Shown here: positions 1 to 9,284 of the stretch, one piece after another
Position numbering within the stretch: the stretch's first letter is position 1
How the letters are laid out: each line of letters begins with the position of its first letter
NCBI RefSeq assembly: GCF_002188635.1
Contig: NZ_NINX01000055.1
Location: 1-64,000, forward strand
Length of the DNA stretch: 64,000 nucleotides
Direction of reading: 5' to 3'
Source of the DNA: Pigmentiphaga sp. NML030171
GTDB taxonomy: Bacteria; Pseudomonadota; Gammaproteobacteria; Burkholderiales; Burkholderiaceae_B
Notes under the pieces: generated by a model
The model's database searches: none
Told to the model about the DNA's origin: nothing
Seen by the model: the letters and a program-made list of their open reading frames with translations, nothing else
Made by a program: the position numbers and the translations under genes

Positions 1-775
1 CCAGCGCGCAGCGCCGCCGCCAGGGCGCCGGCAGGGCCGCCACGGCCGGCGACACCGGCACGTCATCGGCGCACAACCGTGCGCCGCATCCGCTGGCGGC
101 CAGGACATGGCCGAGATCCTGCAGCAGGCCGTCCGAGATGTCGATCGCCGCGCTGGCCAGGCCGCGCAGCGCCAGCCCCAGCGCCACCCGCGGCTCGGGC
201 CATTCGAGCGCGCCGCGGGTCGCCGCCAGCACCGCCGCCCGGTCCGCCACCGGTACGTCCCGCTCGCCCAGCAGCAGGCGCAGCGCGAGATCGGCGTCGC
301 CCAGCGTACCCGACACCCAGATGTCGTCGCCAGGGCGGGCGCCCGAGCGGCGCAGCGCCGCCTGGGCGGGCACGCTGCCGAAGATCGTGATGGACAGGGT
401 CGTGCCCGCGTCGCTGCGCGTGGTGTCGCCCCCGACCAGGGGACAGCCGTAGGCGTCGGCCAGCGCGAACAGGCCGGCGGCGAAGGCCGAGAGCCAGGCA
501 TCGTCCACGCGCGGCAGCGCCAGCCCCAGCACGAAGGCCGTCGGTTTCGCGCCCATGGCGGCAAGATCGGACAGGTTCACGGCCAGCGACTTGTGGCCCA
601 GCGCGCGTGGATCGACGTCGGGAAAGAAGTGGCGCCCTTCCACCAGCAGGTCGGTGCTGACCGCCGTGGCGTCGGCCGAGGGCGAGAGCAGCGCGCAGTC
701 GTCGCCCACCCCCAGCATGCCCGCCGGCGCCGTCCGGGTGAAATGCCGGCGGATGAGTTCGAACTCACCGCTCAT
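1..775 (-). CDS. thiL: Thiamine-monophosphate kinase, C-terminus cut by window edge
   Basis: ThiL phosphorylates thiamine monophosphate to thiamine diphosphate in the cytoplasm. The reading frame starts at the ATG at 775 (MSGEFELIRRHF) and stays open to the left edge, so about 258 residues are visible and the C-terminus is missing. Family hallmarks seen are the N-terminal GVGDDCALL metal/ATP loop, the STDLLVEGRHF segment, NLSDLAAMGAKP, GGDTTRS, and DISDGLLQDLGH further on. It is the last visible gene of the minus-strand ribBX-ribH-nusB-thiL run, an arrangement known from many proteobacteria. It lies about 30 bases downstream of nusB and is probably cotranscribed. Identification is firm. Confidence 0.95.
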   Translation of the reverse strand, partial: MSGEFELIRRHFTRTAPAGMLGVGDDCALLSPSADATAVSTDLLVEGRHFFPDVDPRALGHKSLAVNLSDLAAMGAKPTAFVLGLALPRVDDAWLSAFAAGLFALADAYGCPLVGGDTTRSDAGTTLSITIFGSVPAQAALRRSGARPGDDIWVSGTLGDADLALRLLLGERDVPVADRAAVLAATRGALEWPEPRVALGLALRGLASAAIDISDGLLQDLGHVLAASGCGARLCADDVPVSPAVAALPAPWRRRCAL

Positions 776-805
776 GCCAGCTCCCCCGGCCCGGGCCAGG
801 CACCG

Positions 806-1273
806 TCAACCCCGACGGCCGGCCTGGACCTCGGCGGCGCGGACTTCGGCCGCGAGCTTGTCCAGCACGCCGTTGACGAACTTGAAGCCGTCGGTGCCAC
901 CGAAGGACTTGGCGAGTTCGACGGCCTCGTTGATGACGACCTTGTACGGAATCTCGACGTGGTTCTGCAGCTCGTAGGTGCCGATCAGCAGGATGCCGTG
1001 CTCGACCGGCGACAGCTCCTCGACCTGGCGGTCGAGGAAGGGCGCGAAGCGTTCGCGCAACGCGGCCGCGTCGCGGGCGGCGCCGTACAGCAGCGCCTTG
1101 TAATGGCCCAGGTCGGCTTCGGCGAAACCCTCGCCGTCCTGCATGTGGGCGTCGATCTCGCCCATCTCGCCGGCGTCGCCCCCCTTGAGCAGCCACTCGT
1201 ACACCCCTTGCAGGGCGAACTCGCGCGCGCGGCGGCGCGCGCTGCGCGCGTTCTGGCGGCTGGCCTCAGTCAT
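806..1273 (-). CDS. nusB: Transcription antitermination protein NusB
   Basis: NusB works with NusE/S10 at boxA in rRNA antitermination. The start chosen is the ATG at 1273 ([22 protein letters not shown]), giving 155 residues. A longer open frame continues upstream but runs antiparallel through ribH in another frame and is not credible. Family features are the basic N-terminus, the [12 protein letters not shown]-like helix, [45 protein letters not shown]. Its start overlaps the end of ribH by eight bases, which indicates translational coupling within the riboflavin operon. Confidence 0.96.
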   Translation of the reverse strand: MTEASRQNARSARRRAREFALQGVYEWLLKGGDAGEMGEIDAHMQDGEGFAEADLGHYKALLYGAARDAAALRERFAPFLDRQVEELSPVEHGILLIGTYELQNHVEIPYKVVINEAVELAKSFGGTDGFKFVNGVLDKLAAEVRAAEVQAGRRG

Positions 1274-1787
1274 CCTGTTCTTCCTCGTCGTCGAAATCTT
1301 CGTCGTCCTCGTCCTCGTCGTCCTCCTCGGGCTCGAGGGTGGCCAGCAGGTTCGCCATCTCGACGGCGGTCTGCGCGCAGTCGCGGCCCTTGGTCGCGGC
1401 GCGCTCCACCGCCTGCTCCTCGGTTTCCGTGGTGAGCACGCCGTTGGCGACGGGGATGCCGGTCTCGAGCGCGACGCGGCTGATGGCCGCCGCGCTCTCA
1501 TTGCTGACCACTTCGAAGTGGTAGGTCTCGCCGCGGATCACCGCGCCCAGGGCGATCAGTCCGTCGAACTCACCGGTGTGGGCGAGCTGGGCCAGCGTCA
1601 CGCCCAGTTCCAGGGCGCCGGGCACCGACACGACCATGATGTCGCGCTCGTCCACGCCCAGCTTGCCGAGTTCTTCCAGGCAGGCCTGCAGCTGCAGTTC
1701 GCCGATGTTTTCATTGAAGCGGGAGCGCACGATGCAGATATGCAGCCCTTCGCCATTCAGATCGGGAGTCATGGTATAGGGGTTCAT
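1266..1787 (-). CDS. ribH: 6,7-dimethyl-8-ribityllumazine synthase with acidic C-terminal tail
   Basis: RibH condenses the dihydroxybutanone phosphate made by RibB with the ribityl pyrimidine to give lumazine, the penultimate step of riboflavin synthesis. The 173-residue product has the usual elements: the SRFNENI segment near residue 22, the VPGALELGV loop, [14 protein letters not shown] with the catalytic His, and ANGVLTTET. After the last helix ([10 protein letters not shown]) the protein ends in a run of about 22 residues that is almost entirely Asp/Glu. Most lumazine synthases stop near 155 residues, so the tail is an addition. It overlaps nusB by eight bases, and its start overlaps the ribBX stop region by four bases. 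Confidence 0.96.
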   Translation of the reverse strand: MNPYTMTPDLNGEGLHICIVRSRFNENIGELQLQACLEELGKLGVDERDIMVVSVPGALELGVTLAQLAHTGEFDGLIALGAVIRGETYHFEVVSNESAAAISRVALETGIPVANGVLTTETEEQAVERAATKGRDCAQTAVEMANLLATLEPEEDDEDEDDEDFDDEEEQDD

Positions 1788-2974
1788 GATGGGGCGCCGT
1801 CCTTGGTGGGGGGTTGGTCATGGCCGGCCTCGTAGCCGGTCACGGTAAGGGAGAAGCCGGTCATGCTGGGCATGCGGACCGGCCGTGCCAGCAGCTTCAT
1901 GCTGCCGACGTTCAGGTCTTTCAGGATCTGCGCGCCCACGCCATAGGTGCGCAAGTCCATGCGCACCGGCGCGTCGCCGCAGGCCGCGCCGGTGCGGTCC
2001 TGGTCGATCAATTGCTGGAACTCGGCCGCCAGGTCGCTGGCCGTGCCGTCGCAGTTGAGCAGGATGACCACGCCGGATTCGGCCTGGGAAATGGCTTCCA
2101 GGGCGCTGGGCACGCTCCAGCTGTGCGTGCTGCGGGCCACTTCCAGCACGTCGAGCAGCGACGTGGGCTCGTGCACGCGCACCAGGGTCTCGCGCTCGGG
2201 ATGGATCTCGCCATGGACCAGCGCGAGGTGGGGCGCGCCGCTGGGCGTATCGCGGTACATCACCGCGCGAAAGACGCCGTGCGCCGTGCGGATCGGCCGC
2301 TCGGCCACGCGCTGCACCAGCGACTCGTGTTCGCTGCGGTACTGGATCAGGTCGGCGATGGTGCCGATCTTGACGCCGTGCTGGCGCGAGAACTCGATCA
2401 GGTCGGGCAGCCTGGCCATGGAGCCGTCGTCCTTGAGCACTTCGCAGATGACCGAGGCGGGCGTGAGCCCCGCCATGGCGGTCAGGTCGCAACCGGCTTC
2501 GGTGTGGCCGGCCCGCGCCAGCACGCCGCCGCGGGCCGCCTTCAGCGGAAAGATGTGGCCGGGCTGCACCAGGTCGGACGGCTTGGCGTCGCGCGCCACG
2601 GCGGCCTGCACCGTGCGGGCCCGGTCGGCCGCCGAGATGCCGGTGGTCACGCCCTGGGCGGCTTCGATGGAAACGGTGAAATTGGTACCGTGCTTGGTGC
2701 CGTTGGCCGACACCATGAGCGGCAGGTTCAACTGGCGGCAGCGCTCTTCGGTCAGCGTCAGGCAGATCAGGCCCCGTCCGTAGCGGGCCATGAAATTGAT
2801 GGCCTCGGGCGTGACGAACTCGGCTGCCATGACGAGGTCGCCTTCGTTCTCGCGGTCCTCCTCGTCGACCAGGATGACCATGCGGCCGGCGCGCAGCTCG
2901 GCCACGATTTCCGGCACCGACGAGATCGCCGAGGAGCCGCCGGGGGTGGGAACGGGAGAAATGAATGCAGACAT
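1784..2974 (-). CDS. ribBX: 3,4-dihydroxy-2-butanone-4-phosphate synthase with degenerate GTP cyclohydrolase II domain (RibBX type)
   Basis: The N-terminal domain (about residues 15-215) is a full Rib[13 protein letters not shown] with acidic metal ligands, [28 protein letters not shown] and [11 protein letters not shown]. It converts ribulose-5-phosphate to dihydroxybutanone phosphate. The C-terminal half (from about 220) has the fold signature of GTP cyclohydrolase II ([26 protein letters not shown]), but the zinc-binding cysteines of the normal CTGDVFGSLRCDCG block are replaced by [16 protein letters not shown] and the LRQEGRG motif reads LNCDGTA. It should therefore lack RibA activity. 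Start chosen is the ATG at 2974 (MSAFISPVP), 396 residues; an upstream in-frame start at 3076 would add unconserved arginine-rich sequence. Confidence 0.93.
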   Translation of the reverse strand: MSAFISPVPTPGGSSAISSVPEIVAELRAGRMVILVDEEDRENEGDLVMAAEFVTPEAINFMARYGRGLICLTLTEERCRQLNLPLMVSANGTKHGTNFTVSIEAAQGVTTGISAADRARTVQAAVARDAKPSDLVQPGHIFPLKAARGGVLARAGHTEAGCDLTAMAGLTPASVICEVLKDDGSMARLPDLIEFSRQHGVKIGTIADLIQYRSEHESLVQRVAERPIRTAHGVFRAVMYRDTPSGAPHLALVHGEIHPERETLVRVHEPTSLLDVLEVARSTHSWSVPSALEAISQAESGVVILLNCDGTASDLAAEFQQLIDQDRTGAACGDAPVRMDLRTYGVGAQILKDLNVGSMKLLARPVRMPSMTGFSLTVTGYEAGHDQPPTKDGAPS

Positions 2975-3097
2975 GAAGATCGTCCGGCGCGGGGTTGCGG
3001 GGTTGTACCGGCGGCGGCGCGGGCGGTCGGCCGATACGGGGAAACCGGGTATTTTACCCGGATGCCGGGACAGCAAGGGGGCGGCGCGCAGCGCAGC

Positions 3098-3874
3098 CTA
3101 CGGCGCCGGGATCGGGTCGTCCACCCCGTCCAGCCGGGGCCTCAGCGCCGGATCCAGCGACTCGCGCCCGTCGAACACGAAGCACTCGCCGTCGTAGCCC
3201 TCCCCGCCGGTTTCCTCGAAATACTTCAGGATGCCGCCCTCGAGCTGGTAGACGTGCTCGACGCCGGCTCGCGCCATGTAGATGGCCGCCTTCTCGCAGC
3301 GGATGCCGCCGGTGCAGAAACTCACCACGGTCTTGCCCGCCAGGTCGTTCCGGTGCGCCTGCACGGCCGCCGGGAATTGCGTGAAGCGGGAAATGCGCCA
3401 GTCGATCGCGCCCCGGAAGGTGCCGTGATCGACCTCGAAGGCATTGCGGGTGTCCAGCATGACGACCTCCCGCCCTTCGTCGTCCCGGCCCTGGCGCAGC
3501 CAGCGGGCCAGCGTGCGGGCCTCGACGGCCGGCGCGCGCCCCTCCTCGGGACGGATGGCCGGATGATCCATGCGGATGATCTCGCGCTTGATCTTCACCA
3601 GCAGCTTGCGAAACGGCACCCGGGCGGACAGGCTTTCCTTGACCTCGATACCCGCCAGCCGGCCGCCGAAGTCCGGACCATGCCGCAGCCACTCCAGCCA
3701 GGCGTCGATGCCCGGGCGGGTGCCGGCCAGGAACAGGTTGATGCCCTCGTGCGCCAGCAGCACCGTGCCCTTCAGTCCGCACGCCAGGGCCCGGTCGCGC
3801 GCCGCGGCCTGCAGCGCGGGCAGGTCGTCCAGGGTCAGGAAACGGTAGGCGGCGATGTTGACGACGGCGGGCAC
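3098..3874 (-). CDS. trhO: tRNA uridine-34 hydroxylase (rhodanese-related, YceA/TrhO family)
   Basis: TrhO performs oxygen-dependent hydroxylation of wobble uridine in tRNA on the way to 5-(carboxy)methoxyuridine. The 258-residue protein has the family's N-terminal ferredoxin-like part ([16 protein letters not shown]) and a C-terminal rhodanese domain with [16 protein letters not shown] and the active-site loop [12 protein letters not shown], whose first Cys is the expected catalytic residue. It is slightly shorter than the E. coli protein. It sits alone on the minus strand, downstream of the XdhC-like gene with a small gap, and precedes ribBX by 123 bases. Confidence 0.94.
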   Translation of the reverse strand: MPAVVNIAAYRFLTLDDLPALQAAARDRALACGLKGTVLLAHEGINLFLAGTRPGIDAWLEWLRHGPDFGGRLAGIEVKESLSARVPFRKLLVKIKREIIRMDHPAIRPEEGRAPAVEARTLARWLRQGRDDEGREVVMLDTRNAFEVDHGTFRGAIDWRISRFTQFPAAVQAHRNDLAGKTVVSFCTGGIRCEKAAIYMARAGVEHVYQLEGGILKYFEETGGEGYDGECFVFDGRESLDPALRPRLDGVDDPIPAP

Positions 3875-3908
3875 GGCGGGGATCCGGAAAACGACGAGGC
3901 GCGATAGT

Positions 3909-4889
3909 TTACGCGCCGGCGCCCGGCGCCTCGAATTCGAGCTTGTGGAAGCCGTAGCGCTCGGCCGTCATGTGGGCCAGGATGGCCACGGCGATCTCGG
4001 GCGGCGTGCGGGCCCCGATGCGCAGGCCCACCGGGCCGTGCAGCCGGGCCACCTCGTCCGGGGTCAGGTCGAACTCGACCAGCCGCTCGCGGCGCTTGGC
4101 CTGGTTGGCCCGCGAACCGATGGCGCCAACGTAGAAGGCCTGGGACTTGAGCGCCTCCAGCAGCGCCAGGTCGTCCAGCTTGGGATCGTGGGTCAGCGCG
4201 ACGATGGCCGTATGGCGATCGGGGCGCATCTCGGTCACGGTATCGTCGGGCATGGTGGTCACCAGCCTCGCGCCCGGCACCTCCCAGCCCTGCGTATATT
4301 CCTCGCGCGGATCGCAGACGATGACCTCGTAGTCCAGCGCCAGCGCCATCTGCGCCAGGTACTGCGACATCTGCCCCGCGCCTATGATCAGCAGGCGCCA
4401 GCTCGGCCCGTGGGTGGCAACCAGCTCCGAGTCGGTCAGCGACAGCGTGTCGGCACGGTCGCGGGCGGCCTCCAGCACGGCGCGGCCGGTGGCCAGGTCC
4501 AGCCGGCGCAGCACCCGATGCCCCTGGGTCAGCTCCGCCAGCAGCTCTTCCACGCCACTATGGTCGGCGACCGGCTCCAGGACCAGTTCCAGCGTGCCGC
4601 CACAGGGCAGGCCGAAACGCGTGGCCTCCTCGGCCGAGACACCGTAGCGCACCACGCTGGGCACGCCGGTGGGCCAGGCGCCGGTGCGCGCCTTGTCCGA
4701 CAGGTCGTCCTCGATGCAACCGCCCGACACCGAACCGGCGATCGAACCGTCGCCGCGCACGGCCACCATCGCGCCGATGGGCCGGGGCGCCGAGCCCCAG
4801 GTGCGCGTCACCGTGCCCAGCACGACCTCGTGCCCTTCCCGCCGCCACTGGGCCAGGCGCCGCAGGACGTCCAGATCGACGTTGTCCAT
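3909..4889 (-). CDS. XdhC/CoxF family protein
   Basis: Members of this family bind and sulfurate molybdenum cofactor for xanthine-dehydrogenase-type enzymes. The protein shows the N-terminal XdhC part ([39 protein letters not shown] with the conserved Cys residues) and a C-terminal Rossmann part ([62 protein letters not shown]). The ATG at 4889 (MDNVDLDVL) was chosen; a GTG four codons earlier is also possible but lies directly on the purine-rich stretch. No molybdenum hydroxylase subunits are encoded nearby, so its client enzyme lies elsewhere or is unknown. Confidence 0.9.
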   Translation of the reverse strand: MDNVDLDVLRRLAQWRREGHEVVLGTVTRTWGSAPRPIGAMVAVRGDGSIAGSVSGGCIEDDLSDKARTGAWPTGVPSVVRYGVSAEEATRFGLPCGGTLELVLEPVADHSGVEELLAELTQGHRVLRRLDLATGRAVLEAARDRADTLSLTDSELVATHGPSWRLLIIGAGQMSQYLAQMALALDYEVIVCDPREEYTQGWEVPGARLVTTMPDDTVTEMRPDRHTAIVALTHDPKLDDLALLEALKSQAFYVGAIGSRANQAKRRERLVEFDLTPDEVARLHGPVGLRIGARTPPEIAVAILAHMTAERYGFHKLEFEAPGAGA

Positions 4890-4951
4890 CGTCGTACCCA
4901 CTCCACGTCATTCTCAGGACGCCATGATAGTCCACGACGCGGCCGGGACCG

Positions 4952-5869
4952 CTATGCGCAGGCCTGCGGCGCCGGGGCCGGAAAGCGGCCGGCGCGGCTG
5001 ACGCCGCCGATGGCGGGCCGCTGCAGCCGCTCACCCAGCCACTGCGCCGTCCGCAGCACGGCGTCCAGGTCGATGCCGGTGGCCACGCCCATGCGCTCGA
5101 GCATGTAGACGACGTCCTCGGTGGCGATGTTGCCGGTGGCCGCCGGGGCGAAGGGGCAGCCGCCGAAACCGCCCGTACTGGCGTCCAGGGCATCCACGCC
5201 CGCTTCCAGCGCCGCCAGCACGTTGGCGATGCCGGTATTGCGCGTATTGTGGAAATGGCAGCGCAGGCGCGCGTGCGGCGCCAGCGCGCGCGTGCCCGCC
5301 AACAGCTCGCGTACCTGGCTCGGCACCCCGCAGCCTATGGTGTCGGCCAGCGCGATCTCGTCCGGCCGGGCCGGCAGCAGCGACTCCACCAGGGCCAGCA
5401 CCCGTTGCGCGGGCACCTCGCCCTCGAAGGGGCAGCCGAAGGCGGCGCCGACGGTGACGGAGGTACGCATGCCGGCCGCCCGCGCGCCCGCCAGGATGGC
5501 CGAGGCGGCCGCGACCACCTCGGCCACGCCCGCGCCCTGGTTCTTGCGCGAGAAGGTCTCGCTGGCGACCACCACCACGTTGGCCTCGTCGCAGCCGGCC
5601 GCCCGCGCCCGCGCCAGGCCCGGCTCGTTGAGCACCAGGCCGATCAGCGACAGGCCCGGACGGCGCTCGACGCCCGCCATGACGGCCTCGGCATCGGCCA
5701 TCTGCGGCACCCGCTTCGGATTGACGAAACTCGTCGCCTCGATCCGCCTGCCGCCGGCATCGGCGATGCGGCGGATCAGCTCGATCTTGTCAGCCGCGGG
5801 CAACAGCACGCGCTCGTTCTGGATGCCGTCGCGCGGTGCGACGTCGATGATCTCCACGTGGCCGTCCAT
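4952..5869 (-). CDS. Hydroxymethylglutaryl-CoA lyase family protein
   Basis: The family is a TIM-barrel DRE-metallolyase that cleaves HMG-CoA or related acyl-CoAs to acetyl-CoA or pyruvate and a keto acid. The product (305 residues from the ATG at 5869, preceded by GGGGGA) shows VAPRDGIQNE at the start, EATSFVNPKRVPQMAD, ADTIGCGVPSQV, the metal-binding HFHNTRN, and the C-terminal loop GGFGGCPFAPAATGNIATEDVVYML with the regulatory/catalytic Cys. Substrate cannot be fixed from sequence; relatives in Burkholderiales act on various hydroxyacyl-CoAs. It is divergent from an SDR gene, and a perfect palindrome lies between its predicted -35 and -10 elements, so it is probably repressed by a dimeric regulator. 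Confidence 0.9.
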   Translation of the reverse strand: MDGHVEIIDVAPRDGIQNERVLLPAADKIELIRRIADAGGRRIEATSFVNPKRVPQMADAEAVMAGVERRPGLSLIGLVLNEPGLARARAAGCDEANVVVVASETFSRKNQGAGVAEVVAAASAILAGARAAGMRTSVTVGAAFGCPFEGEVPAQRVLALVESLLPARPDEIALADTIGCGVPSQVRELLAGTRALAPHARLRCHFHNTRNTGIANVLAALEAGVDALDASTGGFGGCPFAPAATGNIATEDVVYMLERMGVATGIDLDAVLRTAQWLGERLQRPAIGGVSRAGRFPAPAPQACA

Positions 5870-5899
5870 GCCGGGTCCCCCGTATCTGTGGTCAGGGGC

Positions 5900-5927
5900 A
5901 GTATAACTTTGTCCGGACAAATCGACA
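5900..5927 (-). promoter_or_regulatory. Promoter with palindromic operator upstream of HMG-CoA-lyase-like gene
   Basis: On the minus strand a good -10 (TATACT, 5905-5900) lies 31 bases before the start codon. The 17-base spacer upstream of it is almost filled by the perfect 14-base palindrome TTTGTCCGGACAAA (5908-5921). A -35 would fall at about 5923-5928 and is weak. TTGTC-GACAA half-sites are typical of GntR-family operators, so this is best read as a repressor site; the cognate regulator is not obvious. Confidence 0.6.
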
Positions 5928-6045
5928 TCGCGGCGCCTCAGAATGCCCCTGCGCCCCCGCCAAGCCGCTACACTGGGACATGCACGGCGCGATACGGGCA
6001 CCGGACGGTGCGGCCGCGTGGGCGCCTCTTCCAGGAGCGAACGTC

Positions 6046-6888
6046 ATGACGGCAGATTACACGGCATCCCTGCGCGACCGCGTCGTGCTGGTCACCGGCG
6101 GCACGCGCGGACTGGGACGCGAAATGGCGCTGGCGCTGGTGGCGGCGGGCGCCCGGGTGGCGATCACCGGCGCCCATGCCTCGGACGCCATGCACGAGAC
6201 CATGGCGCAGGCCCAGGCCACGGCCGGCATCGGGCGCATGTTCGCCATCGTCGCCGACGTCACGCGCTTCGAGCACTGCTCGCGCGCGGTGGCCGAGATC
6301 CGCGACCATTTCGGCGCGCTGCACGTGCTGGTGAACAATGCCGGCATAGGCATGGGCGTCATCAGCGACACCTTCACCACCGAGCCCGCGCGCTTCTGGC
6401 AGACCGACCCGCAGGCCTGGCGGGCGATCATCGACACCAACATCAACGGCGCCTTCAACATGGCGCGCGCCGCCGCACCGCTGATGGTGGCCCAGGGTTT
6501 CGGCAAGATCATCAACATCTCGACCAGCGACCAAACCATGGTGCGCCGGGGCTATTCGCCCTACGGGCCGAGCAAGGCCGCGCTGGAGGCCGCCTCGCGC
6601 ATCTGGGCCCAGGACCTGGCGGGCACGGGCGTGGACGTGAACGTCTATCTGCCCGGCGGCGCGGCCGACACCGATTTCCTTCCCGGCGGTCCCAACAGGA
6701 AAGGCGCCGACGGCAACCTGCTGCCCGCCTCCATCATGCGGCGCGGCATCCTGTGGCTGTGCTCGGACGCCTCCAATGGCCGCACCGGCGAACGCTACAT
6801 CGCGCGGCTGTGGAATGAATCGCTGCCGGCCGAACTGGCCGCCGAAGGCGCCCGCGCGCCGCACGTGGACAAGCCGGCCATCATGTAG
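6046..6888 (+). CDS. Short-chain dehydrogenase/reductase
   Basis: This is a classical SDR oxidoreductase of 280 residues. It has the NAD(P)-binding TGGTRGLGRE motif near residue 17, VNNAGIGMG, the active-site Ser in IINISTSDQ, and the YGPSK catalytic Tyr/Lys pair. The start is the ATG at 6046 behind CCAGGAG; an in-frame ATG at 5980 would add an unconserved 22 residues. It reads away from the lyase-like gene and ends 53 bases before the convergent GntR gene. It retains a longer C-terminal tail (SLPAELAAEGARAPHVD) than most SDRs. Substrate is unknown; neighbours suggest a carbonyl/hydroxyl step in small-molecule catabolism. Confidence 0.88.
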   Translation: MTADYTASLRDRVVLVTGGTRGLGREMALALVAAGARVAITGAHASDAMHETMAQAQATAGIGRMFAIVADVTRFEHCSRAVAEIRDHFGALHVLVNNAGIGMGVISDTFTTEPARFWQTDPQAWRAIIDTNINGAFNMARAAAPLMVAQGFGKIINISTSDQTMVRRGYSPYGPSKAALEAASRIWAQDLAGTGVDVNVYLPGGAADTDFLPGGPNRKGADGNLLPASIMRRGILWLCSDASNGRTGERYIARLWNESLPAELAAEGARAPHVDKPAIM

Positions 6889-6940
6889 GCGCCCCGGGCA
6901 AGGCCGGACCGAGCACATGAACCCCTAAGGCCGGTTCCCG

Positions 6941-7693
6941 CTAACCCCGGCGCTCGATCTCCATCCGGTAACTGAAGCTGGCCGCAGGGTGCCAGTTGAA
7001 CGAACAGATGACGCTGCCCACCGCCGAGAAATAGTGGCGGATCAGGCACAGCGCGATCGCGTCGGCCCGCTCGTCCAGCAGCGGCCGCAGGTGGGCCGGC
7101 ATGGGCTCGGCGCGGATCTCCTGCGTGGCCCGCACGATGGGCTCGCCCGCGCGCGCCTCGATGTGGGCATAGAAGGGTCCCACGCAGCCGGGCAGCTCGG
7201 GTCCTATCCAAGCCAGCCGCTCGGGCAGGAAGGAACTGGTGCAGCAGATAGGCGTGCCACCCCGCTCGGTCCAGCGCACGCTGTCCACCTGCAGCCAGCG
7301 GTCGCCCTCGCGCGCGCCCAGCATGGCGGCGGTGGCCGCGTCCAGCGTCACCAGGGTCGAGGCGCGGATTTCCACGTGCGTGTCCAGCGCATACTGGAAC
7401 AGGTCGGACAGCGAGGCGATCGACTGCTGGTAGGCCCGTCGCGACCGTGACGCAAGCACCACCGTCCCGGCTCCGGGGCGGCGTTCGACCATGCCGTGCT
7501 CGACCAGGCGGGCCAGCGCGGCGCGTATCGTGTAGCGGCTGGCCTCGAACTCGCGGCACAGTTCGCCTTCGGTGGGGACGTGGCCGCCCACCGGATAGAT
7601 GCCGTGCTCGATGCGAGCCAGCAAGGCATCCAGGATCTGCCGGTAGCGGGGGCTGTCGCCGGGCTGTGTTTTCGGGTGTCGTCCTGCCGGCAT
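6941..7693 (-). CDS. GntR-family (HutC/UTRA type) transcriptional regulator
   Basis: The N-terminal winged helix (YRQILDALLARIEHGIYPVGGHVPTEGELCREFEASRYTIRAAL region, residues about 15-75) is the GntR DNA-binding domain, with GMVERRPGAGTVV as the wing. The rest is a UTRA ligand-binding domain (LYDATTAAMLG-like, WLQVDSVRW, ICCTSSFLP, QEIRAEPMPAHL). The ATG at 7693 was chosen over a TTG at 7711. It is divergent from the aldehyde dehydrogenase gene, which it probably controls together with itself; the ligand is unknown. Confidence 0.9.
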   Translation of the reverse strand: MPAGRHPKTQPGDSPRYRQILDALLARIEHGIYPVGGHVPTEGELCREFEASRYTIRAALARLVEHGMVERRPGAGTVVLASRSRRAYQQSIASLSDLFQYALDTHVEIRASTLVTLDAATAAMLGAREGDRWLQVDSVRWTERGGTPICCTSSFLPERLAWIGPELPGCVGPFYAHIEARAGEPIVRATQEIRAEPMPAHLRPLLDERADAIALCLIRHYFSAVGSVICSFNWHPAASFSYRMEIERRG

Positions 7694-7814
7694 GCCGCGG
7701 GAAATACGCAAGGTTCGGGGTAGGGAAAAGTACCCGGGAAGATAGCATGCGGGGCGGGCGGTTCATGCGGAAAATCGCCAGGCCGTGCTAGTCTATGGGG
7801 TTGCTTTTCGCTTC

Positions 7815-7840
7815 CGGAGTCCGGAACGTCCCGGACTCCG
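7815..7840. promoter_or_regulatory. Inverted repeat in the aldehyde dehydrogenase leader
   Basis: CGGAGTCCGG (7815-7824) and its exact reverse complement CCGGACTCCG (7831-7840) flank a six-base spacer just before the ribosome binding site (CAGGAG, 7845-7850) of the dehydrogenase. It could be an operator for the divergent GntR regulator, or an RNA hairpin that limits ribosome access. No U-tract follows, so it is not an intrinsic terminator. Confidence 0.5.
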
Positions 7841-7856
7841 ACCTCAGGAGACTGGC

Positions 7857-9284
7857 ATGTATCAGGACCTCGCCCTTTACATCGACGGCGAATTCATCCA
7901 AGGCGGCGATCGCCGCGAGCAGGATGTCATCAATCCTGCCACCCAGGAAGTGCTCGGCAAGCTGCCGCACGCCTCGCGCGCGGATCTGGACCGGGCCCTG
8001 GCGGCGGCCCAGCGGGCCTTCGAAAGCTGGAAGAAGACCTCGCCGCTGGAGCGTTCGCGCATCCTGCGCAAGGTGGCCGAACTGGCGCGCGAGCGTGCCC
8101 AGGACATCGGGCGCAACCTGACGCTGGACCAGGGCAAGCCGCTGGCCGAGGCCGTGGCCGAGATCATGACCTGCTCCGAGCATGCAGAATGGCATGCCGA
8201 GGAATGCCGCCGCATCTACGGCCGGGTGATTCCTCCCCGCAACCCGGCGGTGCGCCAGTTCGTCGTACGCGAGCCGGTGGGCGTCTGCGCCGCGTTCACG
8301 CCCTGGAACTTCCCGTTCAACCAGGCCATCCGCAAGGTCTCCGCGGCCGTCGCCGCCGGCTGCACCATCATCCTGAAGGGTCCGGAAGACACGCCCAGCG
8401 CGGTCGTGGCCATGGCCCAGCTGTTCCACGACGCCGGGCTGCCCCCCGGCGTGCTGAACATCGTCTGGGGCGTGCCCAGCGAAATCTCCACCTACCTGAT
8501 CGAGTCGCCCATCGTGCGCAAGATCTCGTTCACCGGATCGGTGCCGGTGGGCAAGCAGCTGTCGGCGCTGGCCGGCGCCCACATGAAGCGCACCACGATG
8601 GAACTGGGCGGCCATTCCCCGGTGCTGGTCTTCGACGACGCCGACGTCGAGCCGGCGGCCGAGATGCTGGCGCGCATGAAGATCCGCAACGCCGGCCAGG
8701 TCTGCATATCGCCGACCCGCTTCTACGTCCAGGAAAAGGCCTACGACAAGTTCGTGGCGCGCTTCGCCGACACCATCGCCTCCATCAAGGTCGGCGACGG
8801 CCTGGGCAAGGGCGTGGAAATGGGCCCCCTGGCCCACGAGCGCCGGCTGATGGCCATGGAAACCTTCCTGGACGACGCCAGCCAGCGCGGCGGCCGTGTC
8901 GTGACGGGCGGCTCGCGCATGGGCGAAAAAGGCTATTTCTTCTCGCCCGCGGTCGTGACCGACATCCCCGACGACTCCAAGCTGATGACCGAGGAGCCCT
9001 TCGGCCCCATCGCCCCGGTCACGCGCTTCAAGACCATCGAGGAAGTGCTCAAGCGAGCCAACAGCCTGCCCTTCGGCCTGGCCTCGTATGTGTTCACGAA
9101 CTCGCTCAAGACCGCGACCGCCGTGTCCAACGGCCTGGAAGCCGGGATGGTCAACATCAACCACTTCGGCGTCGCCCTGGCCGAGACGCCCTTCGGCGGC
9201 GTGAAGGACTCGGGCATAGGCAGCGAAGGCGGCGTCGAGACCTTCGACGGCTACCTGGTGACCAAGTTCATCACGCAGATTTGA
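7857..9284 (+). CDS. NAD(P)-dependent aldehyde dehydrogenase (succinate-semialdehyde-dehydrogenase-like)
   Basis: The 475-residue protein is a complete class-I-type ALDH. Visible motifs are [15 protein letters not shown] (cofactor site), [12 protein letters not shown], the catalytic Glu in [12 protein letters not shown], the nucleophilic Cys in [12 protein letters not shown], and [12 protein letters not shown]. It most resembles the GabD/AldA-like group, which oxidises small semialdehydes or hydroxyaldehydes to acids. The start at 7857 follows CAGGAG with good spacing; the longer frame from 7785 would read through the leader palindrome. It stands alone, divergent from the GntR regulator and nearly touching the convergent exporter operon. 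Confidence 0.93.
   Translation: MYQDLALYIDGEFIQGGDRREQDVINPATQEVLGKLPHASRADLDRALAAAQRAFESWKKTSPLERSRILRKVAELARERAQDIGRNLTLDQGKPLAEAVAEIMTCSEHAEWHAEECRRIYGRVIPPRNPAVRQFVVREPVGVCAAFTPWNFPFNQAIRKVSAAVAAGCTIILKGPEDTPSAVVAMAQLFHDAGLPPGVLNIVWGVPSEISTYLIESPIVRKISFTGSVPVGKQLSALAGAHMKRTTMELGGHSPVLVFDDADVEPAAEMLARMKIRNAGQVCISPTRFYVQEKAYDKFVARFADTIASIKVGDGLGKGVEMGPLAHERRLMAMETFLDDASQRGGRVVTGGSRMGEKGYFFSPAVVTDIPDDSKLMTEEPFGPIAPVTRFKTIEEVLKRANSLPFGLASYVFTNSLKTATAVSNGLEAGMVNINHFGVALAETPFGGVKDSGIGSEGGVETFDGYLVTKFITQI

Noticed and set aside
2975-3097. FMN riboswitch before ribBX
   Set aside because: The gap is only 123 bases and none of the conserved FMN aptamer blocks was found.
1814-3907. 697-codon plus-strand frame across ribBX and trhO
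   Set aside because: It is antisense to two well-conserved genes; composition (His/Arg/Gly/Ala-rich) is that of a GC-rich shadow frame.
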